A DNA stretch of 64,000 nt from JAAYJR01 sp964563975 (GTDB lineage Bacteria; Bacteroidota; Bacteroidia; Bacteroidales; Prolixibacteraceae). The stretch's first letter is position 1. Each line of letters opens with the position of its first letter. This document shows positions 45,997 through 55,893 of the stretch, in pieces. Where the stretch lies: positions 105,178 through 169,177 of the forward strand of contig CAZLZJ010000001.1 in assembly GCA_964563975.1 (NCBI GenBank). The letters run 5' to 3'. Position numbers and translations under genes: made by a program. A model generated the notes under the pieces. It had not been told where the DNA came from and made no database searches. It was given only the letters and a program-made list of their open reading frames with translations.

Positions 45997-48216
45997 GTGC
46001 AACATTTTACAAAAGCTGAAATCAGACAGATAGATGACCTTTATCAGGAGTTCATGAAGGTGATAAAGGCCAAATTTGACCGGGAGCGCATCGACCGGAT
46101 AGAAAAAGCTTTTAGATTTGCAAATGCTGCACATGAAGGGATCAAGCGTAAATCCGGAGAGCCTTTTATCTTACATCCCTTATCCGTATCAATGATCGTA
46201 GCAAAAAATATCGGGCTTGGAGCTACATCAATATGCGCCTCTATTCTGCATGATGTTGTGGAAGATACCGAATACTCTATCCCGGATATTAAAAATATGT
46301 TCGGGGAGAAGGTAGCAGGCATAGTTGACGGGCTAACAAAACTATCGGGAGACTTTGACTCCGGACAGGCGCTGAATCTGAAAAAAATTCTGATGACCCT
46401 TTCTGAAGATGTCAGAGTCATATTGATAAAAATAGCTGATCGCCTTCATAATATGAGAACCCTCGACTCTTTGCAGCCTCAGAAAAAAATAAAAATCGCC
46501 GGTGAAACACTTTACCTTTATGTACCGCTTGCTCACAGACTGGGGCTTTATGCCATTAAAAGCGAACTTGAAGAACTCAGTTTTAAATATAAACACCCTG
46601 ACGAGTATAATAAGATCCTCCTTATGCTTCACAATCAGGAGGAAAAAAGAAATTACCTTGTCAACGAATTTATCAGGCCCATCAGAGAAAAACTAAAATC
46701 GGAAAATATAGAAAGTACTGTTACCCACCGGCTTAAGTCTACCTATTCGATCTGGCAAAAAATGAAAATTAAAGGGGTGACTTTCAATGAAATTTATGAT
46801 ATACTGGCTGTCAGGATAATAATTAAAACCCGCGAGGGAATCTCAGAAAAACGACAATGCTTCGATGTATTATCGTTAGTAACCGATATATATAAACCTC
46901 ACCCCGACAGGATCCGCGACTGGATCACTATGCCTAAGGCGAATGGTTATGAATCGCTGCATGTTACCGTAATGGGGCCGCAGGGAAAATGGGTAGAGGT
47001 ACAGATTCGTACAGAAAGAATGGACGAAGTGGCTGAACATGGATTTGCAGCACATTACCGCTATAAGGATATCAGTACTTTCGAAAATGAATTGGATACA
47101 TGGATAGATAGAATACGTGAACAATTAAAAAGTCCTGACTCAGATGCATTTGAATTTCTGGATGATTTCAAACTCAATCTCTATTCAACCGAAATTAATG
47201 TCTTCACTCCCAATGGCGACATGATTTCAATGCCGCTTGGATCTACTGTTGTCGATTTTGCATATGAGATCCATACCGATTTGGGCAATAAATGTATAGG
47301 TGCAAAAATCAATCTTAAACTAGTGCCCATCAGCCACGTCCTGACTAATGGAGATCAGGTTGAAATATTAACTTCTGAAAAACAGACACCCCGGCTGGAG
47401 TGGCTGAAATTTGCAACAACGGCAAAAGCCCGCACCAAAATCAAAAATGCTTTTAAACTGAAAAAGAAAGAGCATATTGAAAAGGGAAAAGAGATATTCG
47501 AAGAGGCTATGAAACAGATCAAAGCCCCAATAACCTCAAATAATCTTAAAAAGGTGATTAACCATTTTAACCTTAACAACAAAGAACAACTCTATTCTGA
47601 ATTGGGGATGGGATTTCTGGAACTGGGTTACATAGATGAAATTCTCGGTAAAAAGTCACCCAATAAGCTGGTTAAATATTGGAATATAACTTTCAGCAGG
47701 AAAAAAAAGCCCGAAGATCAAAACAGTATGGCCGAAAGCAATAAAATTGACAAAAGGAAACCTTTTCTGCTCAAAGAAAACCAGGATAATGTCACCTACT
47801 CACTTGCCAAATGCTGTAATCCGATCCCCGGCGATGATACAATAGGATATATAGGGGCCAACGAACATGTTATAATTCACAAAACAGGCTGCAAAGAGGT
47901 TGAAAAGTTACTGTCAAGCCATGGCAACCGGATTGTTACGGTACAATGGACAAGATTTAAAAAACAGTCACATCTGACAAGAGTACGGCTTGAAGGATTT
48001 GACAGGATAGGAATTGTAAATGAGGTAACAAATGTTATCTCAAAGCAAAACAGTATTAATATGCGTTCGGTAAAATTCGATACACATGAAGGAATCTTCA
48101 AAGGAGACCTGTTCCTCTATATCCACGATGCAGAACATCTGTCAAATCTTATATCAAAACTTGAAAAAATTAAAGGTATCGATAATGTATCAAGAGATGA
48201 GAACCTTAATGATTAA
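45997..48216 (+). CDS. Bifunctional (p)ppGpp synthetase/hydrolase, RelA/SpoT family
   Basis: A 739-residue long RSH enzyme controlling the alarmone (p)ppGpp; the start is GTG. Domains in order: a hydrolase domain with the metal-binding His85-Asp86 and the RLHNMRTL block, so hydrolysis should be active; a synthetase domain with YDILAVRI and GYESLHVTV...VEVQIRT; a TGS domain (INVFTPNGDMISMP); a conserved-cysteine helical region (KCCNPIPGD); and a C-terminal ACT domain. It precedes fur and purA, an arrangement also seen in other Bacteroidota. Confidence 0.95.
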   Translation: MQHFTKAEIRQIDDLYQEFMKVIKAKFDRERIDRIEKAFRFANAAHEGIKRKSGEPFILHPLSVSMIVAKNIGLGATSICASILHDVVEDTEYSIPDIKNMFGEKVAGIVDGLTKLSGDFDSGQALNLKKILMTLSEDVRVILIKIADRLHNMRTLDSLQPQKKIKIAGETLYLYVPLAHRLGLYAIKSELEELSFKYKHPDEYNKILLMLHNQEEKRNYLVNEFIRPIREKLKSENIESTVTHRLKSTYSIWQKMKIKGVTFNEIYDILAVRIIIKTREGISEKRQCFDVLSLVTDIYKPHPDRIRDWITMPKANGYESLHVTVMGPQGKWVEVQIRTERMDEVAEHGFAAHYRYKDISTFENELDTWIDRIREQLKSPDSDAFEFLDDFKLNLYSTEINVFTPNGDMISMPLGSTVVDFAYEIHTDLGNKCIGAKINLKLVPISHVLTNGDQVEILTSEKQTPRLEWLKFATTAKARTKIKNAFKLKKKEHIEKGKEIFEEAMKQIKAPITSNNLKKVINHFNLNNKEQLYSELGMGFLELGYIDEILGKKSPNKLVKYWNITFSRKKKPEDQNSMAESNKIDKRKPFLLKENQDNVTYSLAKCCNPIPGDDTIGYIGANEHVIIHKTGCKEVEKLLSSHGNRIVTVQWTRFKKQSHLTRVRLEGFDRIGIVNEVTNVISKQNSINMRSVKFDTHEGIFKGDLFLYIHDAEHLSNLISKLEKIKGIDNVSRDENLND

Positions 48217-48249
48217 TTTAGAAACTATCTGAATTATCAAAATTTTTTA

Positions 48250-48257
48250 TACTTTTG
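48250..48257 (+). promoter_or_regulatory. Possible -7 box upstream of the Fur homologue
   Basis: TACTTTTG is a full match to TAnnTTTG, 24 bases before the ATG at 48282. A weak -33 (TCTG, 48228-48231) lies 18 bases upstream. It suggests that fur-purA-pncB can be transcribed separately from relA/spoT. Confidence 0.42.
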
Positions 48258-48281
48258 AATTTATTTTAAGTTGGATTAAAT

Positions 48282-48725
48282 ATGAATAGCCAGAAAACAA
48301 GGGATGCTGTGAGAAAAATTTTCACAGAGTACCTCGAACAGAAAGGGCATCGAAAAACACCTGAACGTTATGCCATTTTAGAGGAGATATACTCAAGAGA
48401 CGGGCACTTCGATATCGAATCATTGTATATCTCGATGAAAAATAAAAAATACAGAGTCAGCCGTGCTACCTTGTACAACACTATTGACCTCCTGCAGGAT
48501 TGTAAGCTTGTGATAAAACATCAATTTGGTAAAAATATAGCCCAGTTTGAAAAAGCATTGGCAACTAACAAGCATGACCACATTATCGATACGGGTACAG
48601 GTAAAATATCTGAATTTTATGACCCCCGCATACGCGAAATTATTGAAGATGCATGTTTGAAAAACAACTTTATCCTTTCTCATCATACACTCTATATTTA
48701 TGGCAAGTTTGTTAAATCAACCTGA
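48282..48725 (+). CDS. Fur-family transcriptional regulator lacking the CxxC zinc motifs
   Basis: A 147-residue Fur homologue. The winged-helix domain is well kept (HRKTPERYAILEEIY at 23-37; RVSRATLYNTIDLL recognition helix at 58-71), followed by the dimerisation domain with HDH at 98-100 and a His pair at 134-135. Where Fur proteins normally have a CxxC after HDH, this one reads DTGT (103-106), and the C-terminal CxxC is absent too. The structural zinc is therefore probably lost, while the regulatory metal ligands may remain. The regulated genes are unknown. Confidence 0.9.
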   Translation: MNSQKTRDAVRKIFTEYLEQKGHRKTPERYAILEEIYSRDGHFDIESLYISMKNKKYRVSRATLYNTIDLLQDCKLVIKHQFGKNIAQFEKALATNKHDHIIDTGTGKISEFYDPRIREIIEDACLKNNFILSHHTLYIYGKFVKST

Positions 48726-48869
48726 CCTTCCTTAATAATTTATAAATATCCCTCCCATAGGGGTACGGTTTTAAATTTTCCCCAAAAATTATTTGTAATT
48801 TTAGTGGCTGATAAATAGCTGCTAAAATCATTTTCACTAAGTTATTTGTAAATTAAATTTTTCATATTT

Positions 48870-50144
48870 ATGAAGGTTGATGTATTACTTGGCCTCCAAT
48901 GGGGTGATGAAGGCAAAGGAAAAATTGTGGATGTACTTACGCCCCGCTATGATGTAATAGCCCGTTTTCAGGGAGGGCCAAATGCCGGGCATACATTGGA
49001 ATTCAATAATGTTAAACAGGTCTTGCATACAATTCCATCGGGTATCTTCAGAGAAAATAAAATAAATATTATAGGCAACGGGGTAGTTATTGACCCTACA
49101 GTCTTCAAAAAAGAGATTGATTCTATAAATAAGTTAGGAATAGACCTTACCCCTAATCTCTATATCTCAAAAAAAGCCCATCTGATCCTGCCAACTCACC
49201 GGATCATTGATATGGCTTCGGAACAGTATAAAGGAGAGGCTAAAATCGGTTCCACACTAAAAGGTATCGGACCAACATACAAAGATAAGATTGGACGTGA
49301 AGGGTTAAGGGTGGGAGATCTGCTAAATAACTTTAAAGATAAATATTCAGAACGCATAAATTCTCATAAACAGCTGCTTGAAAATTTTTTCAGATTTGAT
49401 TACAGTAAACTCCTTGCCGATTGCGAAAAGGAGTGGTTTAAAGGAGCAGAGGTATTAAAAAAATTCAAAATTATTGATAGCGAGCATTTTATTAATAATC
49501 TGCTTAACAATGATAAGTCAATGCTTGCCGAAGGCGCACAAGGTACACTGTTAGATATTGATTTCGGGTCATACCCATTTGTCACCAGTTCAAATACAAT
49601 ATGTGCCGGAGCCTGCACAGGATTAGGGCTTGCGCCCAAAAAAATAGGAAAAGTATTTGGTATATTCAAAGCATACTGTACCCGTGTCGGAATGGGGCCC
49701 TTCCCTACCGAGCTAACCGATGCCACGGGAGACAAAATGCGTGATGCAGGAAATGAATATGGATCAACCACAGGCCGTCCAAGAAGATGCGGCTGGCTCG
49801 ACCTGGTTGCGCTTAAATATGCTGTAATGGTAAATGGGGTTACGGAGCTGATAATGATGAAAGCTGATGTGTTAGATGAGTTCAATACAATAAAGATATG
49901 TACTGATTATGAAATAAACGGACAAAAAATCGATTATTTCCCCTTTGAATTGAGTGACAACGTAAAACCTGTTTATATTGAAATGCCGGGCTGGAAAACA
50001 GAGCTTACCGGGATAAAAAGTGCAAATGAGTTCCCTCCCGAACTTAAAAATTATATCTCTTTTATTGAAAAACAGATTAAAATACCTGTTTCAATTGCAT
50101 CTGTCGGCCCGGACAGGGAACAGACAATCTTTTTAAACGCATAA
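48870..50144 (+). CDS. purA: Adenylosuccinate synthetase
   Basis: PurA converts IMP, aspartate and GTP to adenylosuccinate in AMP synthesis. It has 424 residues, with the P-loop-like WGDEGKGK at 11-18 containing the catalytic Asp, the NAGHT block with the catalytic His, KGIGPTYKDK, and the aspartate loop GSTTGRPRRCGW. It follows fur by 144 bases and precedes pncB by 4. Confidence 0.98.
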   Translation: MKVDVLLGLQWGDEGKGKIVDVLTPRYDVIARFQGGPNAGHTLEFNNVKQVLHTIPSGIFRENKINIIGNGVVIDPTVFKKEIDSINKLGIDLTPNLYISKKAHLILPTHRIIDMASEQYKGEAKIGSTLKGIGPTYKDKIGREGLRVGDLLNNFKDKYSERINSHKQLLENFFRFDYSKLLADCEKEWFKGAEVLKKFKIIDSEHFINNLLNNDKSMLAEGAQGTLLDIDFGSYPFVTSSNTICAGACTGLGLAPKKIGKVFGIFKAYCTRVGMGPFPTELTDATGDKMRDAGNEYGSTTGRPRRCGWLDLVALKYAVMVNGVTELIMMKADVLDEFNTIKICTDYEINGQKIDYFPFELSDNVKPVYIEMPGWKTELTGIKSANEFPPELKNYISFIEKQIKIPVSIASVGPDREQTIFLNA

Positions 50145-50148
50145 TAAA

Positions 50149-51564
50149 ATGAGGTTTTCAAGCGGCAATTGGGGATTATATACAGATTTCTATGAATTAG
50201 CCATGGCTCAGGGGTATTTTTATAATGGAAATAAAGATGACCGGGCTGTTTTTAACTATTTTTTTCGCACTAACCCTTTTGGAGGAGGATTTACGGTTTT
50301 TGCCGGATTGCAGGACTTTTTAGATATGCTTGAAAACTTTACCTTTAATGACTCCGACCTTAACTACTTAAAAACCCATGGTTTCGACAATGGATTTCTA
50401 AATTATCTCAAAACATTCAGGTTCAAGGGAAATATTCAATGTGTGAATGAAGGTGAGATTGTTTTTCCAAATGTTCCCGTAATGCAGATTGAAGGAAATA
50501 TTATTGAAGCCCAGCTGATAGAAAGTTTTTTACTCAATATTCTCAATTTTGAATCTCTGATAGCTACAAAAGCATTTCGAATAAAACTTGCTGCAAGAGG
50601 AAGAAAATTTTCCGATTTCGGACTACGAAGAGCACAGGGACTTGGAGCCATCCAGGCCGGCAGGGCTGCAATTATAGGAGGAGCATCTTCTACTTCAAAT
50701 GTCCTGGCAGGCAAAATATACAATATTCCTGTTTCAGGAACCCAGGCACATTCGTGGATTCAAAGCTTTAACAGTGAAATAGAAGCATTCAGGTCATTTG
50801 CTAAAATCCATCCTGAAAATACAACTCTCTTGGTTGATACATACGACACTCTGAAATCGGGTATCCCGAATGCCATAATGGTTGCAAAAGAGATGGAAAA
50901 AAGCGGTTATCGTCTTAAAGCAGTCAGACTTGACAGCGGAGACCTTGCCTACCTCAGTAAAAAAGCCCGTAAAATGCTTGACAATGAAGGGCTTGATTAT
51001 GTAAAAATCATTGCTTCCAACCAATTGAATGAGTATGTGATTAAAAGCTTGATTGTTGACCAGCATGCTCCAATCGATTTTTTTGGAGTCGGCACAGAGT
51101 TGGTAACCGGAAAAGACGAGGCAGCTCTGGATGGAGTGTACAAATTGACGGAAGTCAATGGCCGGCCTAAAATGAAGTTGTCTGATAATGTGGAGAAAAT
51201 AACACTTCCCTCAAAAAAGCAGGTAATCAGATATTACGACCTACAGGGAAAATTTTATCGCGATGCAATAGTAACTGAAGATGAAGATCCCGATAATGTT
51301 GATATAATATATCATCCTTTACACCCTGAACTGTTTACAAAAGTTAAAGGTCTGCCAAAAGAGAGCCTTCTAAAGCCTGTGATAAGAGATGCAAATCTTC
51401 TGAAAGAAGAAAAAACTTTAACTGAAATACACAACTATTTGGTTTCCAGAGCATCTCTTCTGCCCGACGAACATAAGCGTTTTATTAGCCCCCACCTGTA
51501 TAAAGCAGGAATATCCAAAAAACTTATGGATACCCGCAATGAACTGGCAAAAAAATTTAAATAA
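50149..51564 (+). CDS. pncB: Nicotinate phosphoribosyltransferase
   Basis: PncB makes nicotinate mononucleotide from nicotinate and PRPP in NAD salvage. It has 471 residues, starting with the TDFYELAMAQGYF signature, then FGLRRAQG, the conserved GTQAHSWIQSF with the His that is phosphorylated by ATP, and the LDSGDLAYLSKK and FGVGTELVTG blocks. It is 4 bases after purA, so the two are co-transcribed. Together with the NAD(P)HX repair gene 5 kb downstream it serves nicotinamide cofactor supply. Confidence 0.95.
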   Translation: MRFSSGNWGLYTDFYELAMAQGYFYNGNKDDRAVFNYFFRTNPFGGGFTVFAGLQDFLDMLENFTFNDSDLNYLKTHGFDNGFLNYLKTFRFKGNIQCVNEGEIVFPNVPVMQIEGNIIEAQLIESFLLNILNFESLIATKAFRIKLAARGRKFSDFGLRRAQGLGAIQAGRAAIIGGASSTSNVLAGKIYNIPVSGTQAHSWIQSFNSEIEAFRSFAKIHPENTTLLVDTYDTLKSGIPNAIMVAKEMEKSGYRLKAVRLDSGDLAYLSKKARKMLDNEGLDYVKIIASNQLNEYVIKSLIVDQHAPIDFFGVGTELVTGKDEAALDGVYKLTEVNGRPKMKLSDNVEKITLPSKKQVIRYYDLQGKFYRDAIVTEDEDPDNVDIIYHPLHPELFTKVKGLPKESLLKPVIRDANLLKEEKTLTEIHNYLVSRASLLPDEHKRFISPHLYKAGISKKLMDTRNELAKKFK

Positions 51565-51572
51565 AGCACTGA

Positions 51573-53036
51573 CTAACCGGCAGGAATATTTTCAAGCGTT
51601 GCTGTTAAAAATTCCCAGAACTTAGAAACACTCTCAATATTAACCTTCTCATCAGGTGAATGAGGGAATCTTATTGTAGGGCCAAATGATATCATATCCC
51701 AATCCGGATATTTTCCTCCTAATATCCCACACTCCAAACCTGCATGTATTGCTTTTATTTCCGGAATTTTCCCGAATTTTTTATTATAAACACTTTTCAT
51801 AAGATTAAGAACAGGTGAGTTAAGATCAGGCTTCCAGCCGGGATAAGCGCTGGAAAAGCCAACTTCTGCTCCTGCCAGTTCAAACAGTGCCTTAAATCGT
51901 GTACCCAGCTCACTTTTTGCACTATCAACAGAACTGCGCATCATACAGCCGGCAACTATACTTTTATTTGCAATATCTGACCTGATAAATGCAAGGTTTG
52001 TTGAAGTCTCAACGAGTCCTTTCATGGTATCGCTCATACGGATCACCCCGTTTGGACAAGCCACTACTGCTTTTATAAGATTATCCTGGGTAGATTTGTC
52101 AATTATCTCACCGGGAAGCTCACAATTTTCAATAGAAATATTTACTCCCGGATCAGTCTGTAAAAGTTCATTCCTGACATCCTCCTCAATCTGCATTACC
52201 ACTTTTTCAACCTCTTCCCTTTTTTCTTTTGCCACAACCAATATTCCAAAAGCCTCTCTTGGAATAGCATTACGCAAACTGCCACAGTTGAGAGATCCAA
52301 GCCGGACTCCGCTTTTTTCGGAAAGCATATTCAATACCCGGAAAAATACCTTAATTGCATTACCCCTTTGCCTGACTATATCAACACCGGAATGTCCTCC
52401 TTTCAATCCCGTAACACTAAGTTTTAATCCGGTATATCCATCAGGCATCGTATCCGGCAAATATTTGAAAAATATATTTATATCTTCACCACCGGCACAC
52501 CCCACAAAAAGCTCACCCTCATCTTCAGAATCGGTATTTATAAATATCTCCCCTTTAAGCACTCCCGGCTTAAGTCCCGAAGCTCCATCCATACCTGTTT
52601 CCTCTGAGGCGGTAAGCAACACCTCCAAAGGACCGTGTTTTATCTTATCTGAGGCTAACACAGAAAGTGCCGCAGCAACGCCAATTCCATTATCAGCCCC
52701 TAAAGTTGTGCCATTTGCCTTCACCCAGCCATCCTCAACAATAAGCTCTATTGGGTCGGTGGTAAAATCATGTACTTTATTGCTGTTTTTTTGCGGTACC
52801 ATATCGAGATGGCCCTGCAATATTACCCCTTTCCTGTTCTCCATACCTTTTACGGCACTCTTCCTGATAATAATATTTCCGGCCTCATCCTTAATGGTGT
52901 CAAGTTTTAACTTTTTCCCAAAGTTTTCTGCCCAATCCTGTATCATTTCTTCATGCCCCGACGGACGCGGAATAAGAGACATCTCTCTGAAAATCTTCCA
53001 TAACCCGACAGGCTCAATATTTTGTAAACTATTCAT
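51573..53036 (-). CDS. pepD: Aminoacyl-histidine dipeptidase (PepD, M20 family)
   Basis: A cytosolic zinc dipeptidase acting on Xaa-His and similar dipeptides. It has 487 residues, with the M20 metal site visible as QGHLDMVPQ (His and catalytic Asp), GADNGIGVAA (bridging Asp), TASEETGMDGA (catalytic Glu and metal Glu) and NTDSEDEGE. The lid domain lies between about residues 200 and 380, and the terminal His is in GPTIRFPHSPDE. A 385-codon open frame on the opposite strand is only a shadow of this gene. Its end faces pncB with 8 bases between. Confidence 0.95.
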   Translation of the reverse strand: MNSLQNIEPVGLWKIFREMSLIPRPSGHEEMIQDWAENFGKKLKLDTIKDEAGNIIIRKSAVKGMENRKGVILQGHLDMVPQKNSNKVHDFTTDPIELIVEDGWVKANGTTLGADNGIGVAAALSVLASDKIKHGPLEVLLTASEETGMDGASGLKPGVLKGEIFINTDSEDEGELFVGCAGGEDINIFFKYLPDTMPDGYTGLKLSVTGLKGGHSGVDIVRQRGNAIKVFFRVLNMLSEKSGVRLGSLNCGSLRNAIPREAFGILVVAKEKREEVEKVVMQIEEDVRNELLQTDPGVNISIENCELPGEIIDKSTQDNLIKAVVACPNGVIRMSDTMKGLVETSTNLAFIRSDIANKSIVAGCMMRSSVDSAKSELGTRFKALFELAGAEVGFSSAYPGWKPDLNSPVLNLMKSVYNKKFGKIPEIKAIHAGLECGILGGKYPDWDMISFGPTIRFPHSPDEKVNIESVSKFWEFLTATLENIPAG

Positions 53037-53110
53037 ATTAAAATTATTTAAGCTGTCTGCAAAGCAACTTTATAAATTAAGTGACTACTTTTATAAAAAT
53101 TATTCCCGAT

Positions 53111-54685
53111 CTATTCCGGCCTTTGCCCCGAAGGTAACTCTAATCCATACTTTTGCCTTTTATCAGCTTTTTTCAACATAAAAGCCAAAAAAATGGATAT
53201 TATTCCGCAAATTACCAGAATAAGAATAGGTATAGTATAATCATATACCATCTCTCCCGCCCTGATACTTTCTAAATTTGATTTGTTGGCAAGATCAAGC
53301 AGGGCACCTATTCCCCAAAAGAAAAGCCCCAATCCCCAGTTCTGCACCGTAAACATAGATGCATAAGCCGTCCCCAGCCGATTTTCCGCTACTATCTTCG
53401 CCACAGACGGCCACATGGCGGCAGGGACCAGTGAAAATGCAATTCCTAATGAAATCAGCCCTAAATAACCAAGTAAAATACTATTAAACAGCGACAAGCT
53501 GATATGAGCAAAGATCATCAGAAATGACCCCAGGATCATTAAAGATGCTGCCTTACCTTTTTTATCGACATAATTCCCGAATATCGGAGTGAAAAGTATT
53601 GTCCCCAATGGTATCAGACTTGCAGTTTTAGGTCCGTTTTTCAGCCACACTGCCAGTGTGCCCCTTAGACTGTAAATTGCTGCCAGAAAAATTGCAACTA
53701 TGATCAAATATGCAATAAATTTACCGGTTACCGTTTTTCTTTTTGAAGGGATCATCGAAAAGGCCAGTCCAAAAATAAACAGACCAACATAAACCATTGT
53801 ATTTCCTAAAGTTGCATTTCCAAAAAGAGCTATATTCCCCTGCCCTTCCGGAAGATTATAGGAAAATCCAAATTTATTGACAAGAAGGTCGGGTGCATAT
53901 TGGATAAATGGAAATACCCCCGCATAAAATGCCACACATAACAAAGTGATATATAAAAATGAAGTATTTGTTATAAGTCTCACCAAATCAGACAACTTAA
54001 ACTCTTCTGCCTCTTCAGGTACGGAATCATTTGCCGAATATATCGCTTTTATCTGACGGTCAAGTTTTATATCAAACAGAATAAAAATAATAAACATTAA
54101 AATTCCCAATCCTATTAGTGTAGCAGCAAACGAAATTGCAGGAGTCACAAATCCTTTACCTATATCGACCGACAAAGCCATCCCCAGCGCAGTTCCCAAC
54201 CTTCCGAAACCTACATTTATTGCCATTGCAAGTGCCAGCTCATGCCCCTTAAACCATTTCACGATAGTCCGGGTACAAACAACACAAACCACCTCTAAAC
54301 CTGACCCGAACATAATACGGCCGATAATCATCATAGTAAGCATCGTGGAGTGACTTTCTCCAAAAAATCCTGCTGATGCCAATGCTACAATCGTTGCGCC
54401 CACTGCTGCAAGGCCGCCAAACATAAGTCCGGCTATCCGCACACCCCATTTGTCCAGAATAATACCTCCAACAATGATCATCCCGAACATATTGGCAATG
54501 GTAGTAAACCCTATCAGCCTTCCAAACTCTTCACTGCTAAACCCTAACTGACTTTCCATTAACCCCTTAAGCCCTGAAAAGAAATCCTGGAACCAGTAGG
54601 TACTGAACATCAGTCCGGAGATTAACAATAAAACCAGCCATCTCAGAGCAACTGTATCTTTTAAAGTTTTATTACTCCTGTTCAT
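53111..54685 (-). CDS. Major facilitator superfamily transporter
   Basis: A 524-residue MFS protein with about 12 membrane helices and a cytoplasmic loop of about 30 residues in the middle (IYSANDSVPEEAEEF). The first half contains GRLIGFTTIANMFGMI and DKWGVRIAGL, the loop 2-3 signature in modified form. It resembles sugar-phosphate/nitrate-type MFS proteins, but no substrate can be named. It starts 4 bases after the DUF4831 gene and lies upstream of pepD in the same direction, so a peptide or amino-acid role is conceivable. Confidence 0.85.
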   Translation of the reverse strand: MNRSNKTLKDTVALRWLVLLLISGLMFSTYWFQDFFSGLKGLMESQLGFSSEEFGRLIGFTTIANMFGMIIVGGIILDKWGVRIAGLMFGGLAAVGATIVALASAGFFGESHSTMLTMMIIGRIMFGSGLEVVCVVCTRTIVKWFKGHELALAMAINVGFGRLGTALGMALSVDIGKGFVTPAISFAATLIGLGILMFIIFILFDIKLDRQIKAIYSANDSVPEEAEEFKLSDLVRLITNTSFLYITLLCVAFYAGVFPFIQYAPDLLVNKFGFSYNLPEGQGNIALFGNATLGNTMVYVGLFIFGLAFSMIPSKRKTVTGKFIAYLIIVAIFLAAIYSLRGTLAVWLKNGPKTASLIPLGTILFTPIFGNYVDKKGKAASLMILGSFLMIFAHISLSLFNSILLGYLGLISLGIAFSLVPAAMWPSVAKIVAENRLGTAYASMFTVQNWGLGLFFWGIGALLDLANKSNLESIRAGEMVYDYTIPILILVICGIISIFLAFMLKKADKRQKYGLELPSGQRPE

Positions 54686-54689
54686 CTGT

Positions 54690-55796
54690 CTAATCTTTTA
54701 TAACTGATTTTATTGCTCCCGTGCCGGGATGTATTTCAACCGAATAGTCTCCAAATAAAAGTTCCTCGGGTACCGGAGCTACCGCTCCAAACTGTGGCAA
54801 CACAATCCGTGCGGTAAGGATAGTATTAATTTCATATATGAGGCTTATATCTGCAATAGCCGGCATCCTATAATATACGCCGCTCTCTCCCGCCAGAGGA
54901 TTTTCAGATTTTGTCTGCCCTGAATACTTTGAAAGAAGATCTTTTTCAATTTCAACTTTTAGCATTACGGGCTTACCCGACAAATCGGAAGCGGGCAGCA
55001 CCCCTTTCTCTTCCGAAAATCTGAAAACCACCTCTCCTTTTAACGCCTGAACAGATGGAATAAAATCAAAACTGAATACCTTGGTTGAATGAGTCACCCT
55101 GCCTGCAAATAAGCTGAGAAAATCTTTCTCCATACGCTCCAACTCATCAAGGCTTATTCTGTAGGCAGCGCCGTCGGGAGGCATCTCATCCAACAATCCT
55201 GATGCCATATGAAACTTTGCCTGTCTGCACTCCAGAACACGTGCGGCAGCTTCAGCTGCTTTTGTTTCGGGCCCCACTCTTAAAGGCCTGTAATTTGTAG
55301 TTGAATCTCCTGAAATATACATAGGTGAATCATTAAAATCAGCAAATGAAAACCCATCGTTCAATTCAGGTTTTTGAATAAAGACATTTGGAATTACTGC
55401 CTTATCGGATATTGATAAGTTTTTACTGTTAATACCTGCAAGGCATCCGTCGCTGGTCAAACTGACAGAAAAGGCACCCTCCCCCAATGCTTTATATATA
55501 TGATCCGGGTCAGGTTCGCTGAAAGTAGTTAACCTGACATCATCAATAAACCATTTTTCCGACATTCTCTCTTTTGCATCATTTATACCTAACAGCTGAG
55601 CAGCATATGACGAATACGGACCGGGTATAAAGGTCTCTTTCACTGCCTTAATACTTATTTTTACCCCTGTCCGCGGCAATGCATAAGCAATACCCTCAAT
55701 ATAAGGGTGAGCAATATCTCCGTCTCCCTTTTTTCGCCTTTGCCCGGCAGCCGGCATTACCAGCATCATTGTTAAAATAATAATTATTATTCTCAT
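54690..55796 (-). CDS. DUF4831 family exported protein
   Basis: A 368-residue protein with an N-terminal signal peptide (MRIIIIILTMMLVMPAAGQ). The body matches DUF4831, a Bacteroidota family of unknown function, with the YALPRTGVKISIKAVKE start, a WFIDDVRLTTFSEPDPDHIY block, and GVYYRMPAIADISL towards the end. It is probably periplasmic. It lies between the NAD(P)HX repair gene and the MFS transporter gene on the same strand. Confidence 0.8.
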   Translation of the reverse strand: MRIIIIILTMMLVMPAAGQRRKKGDGDIAHPYIEGIAYALPRTGVKISIKAVKETFIPGPYSSYAAQLLGINDAKERMSEKWFIDDVRLTTFSEPDPDHIYKALGEGAFSVSLTSDGCLAGINSKNLSISDKAVIPNVFIQKPELNDGFSFADFNDSPMYISGDSTTNYRPLRVGPETKAAEAAARVLECRQAKFHMASGLLDEMPPDGAAYRISLDELERMEKDFLSLFAGRVTHSTKVFSFDFIPSVQALKGEVVFRFSEEKGVLPASDLSGKPVMLKVEIEKDLLSKYSGQTKSENPLAGESGVYYRMPAIADISLIYEINTILTARIVLPQFGAVAPVPEELLFGDYSVEIHPGTGAIKSVIKD

Positions 55797-55893
55797 CTTT
55801 TTGTTTTTTATTTATGCCCTAAAAATAAGGTTTTTATTAAGCAAACCAATAAAAAAACGGCCTTGTTAATATTGGAAATCAGGAATTGCTCCT

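Noticed and set aside
52024..53181. 385-codon open frame on the plus strand
   Set aside because: It is antisense to pepD, which has full M20 motifs and normal length; the frame has a Ser/Pro-rich shadow composition and no recognisable domain.
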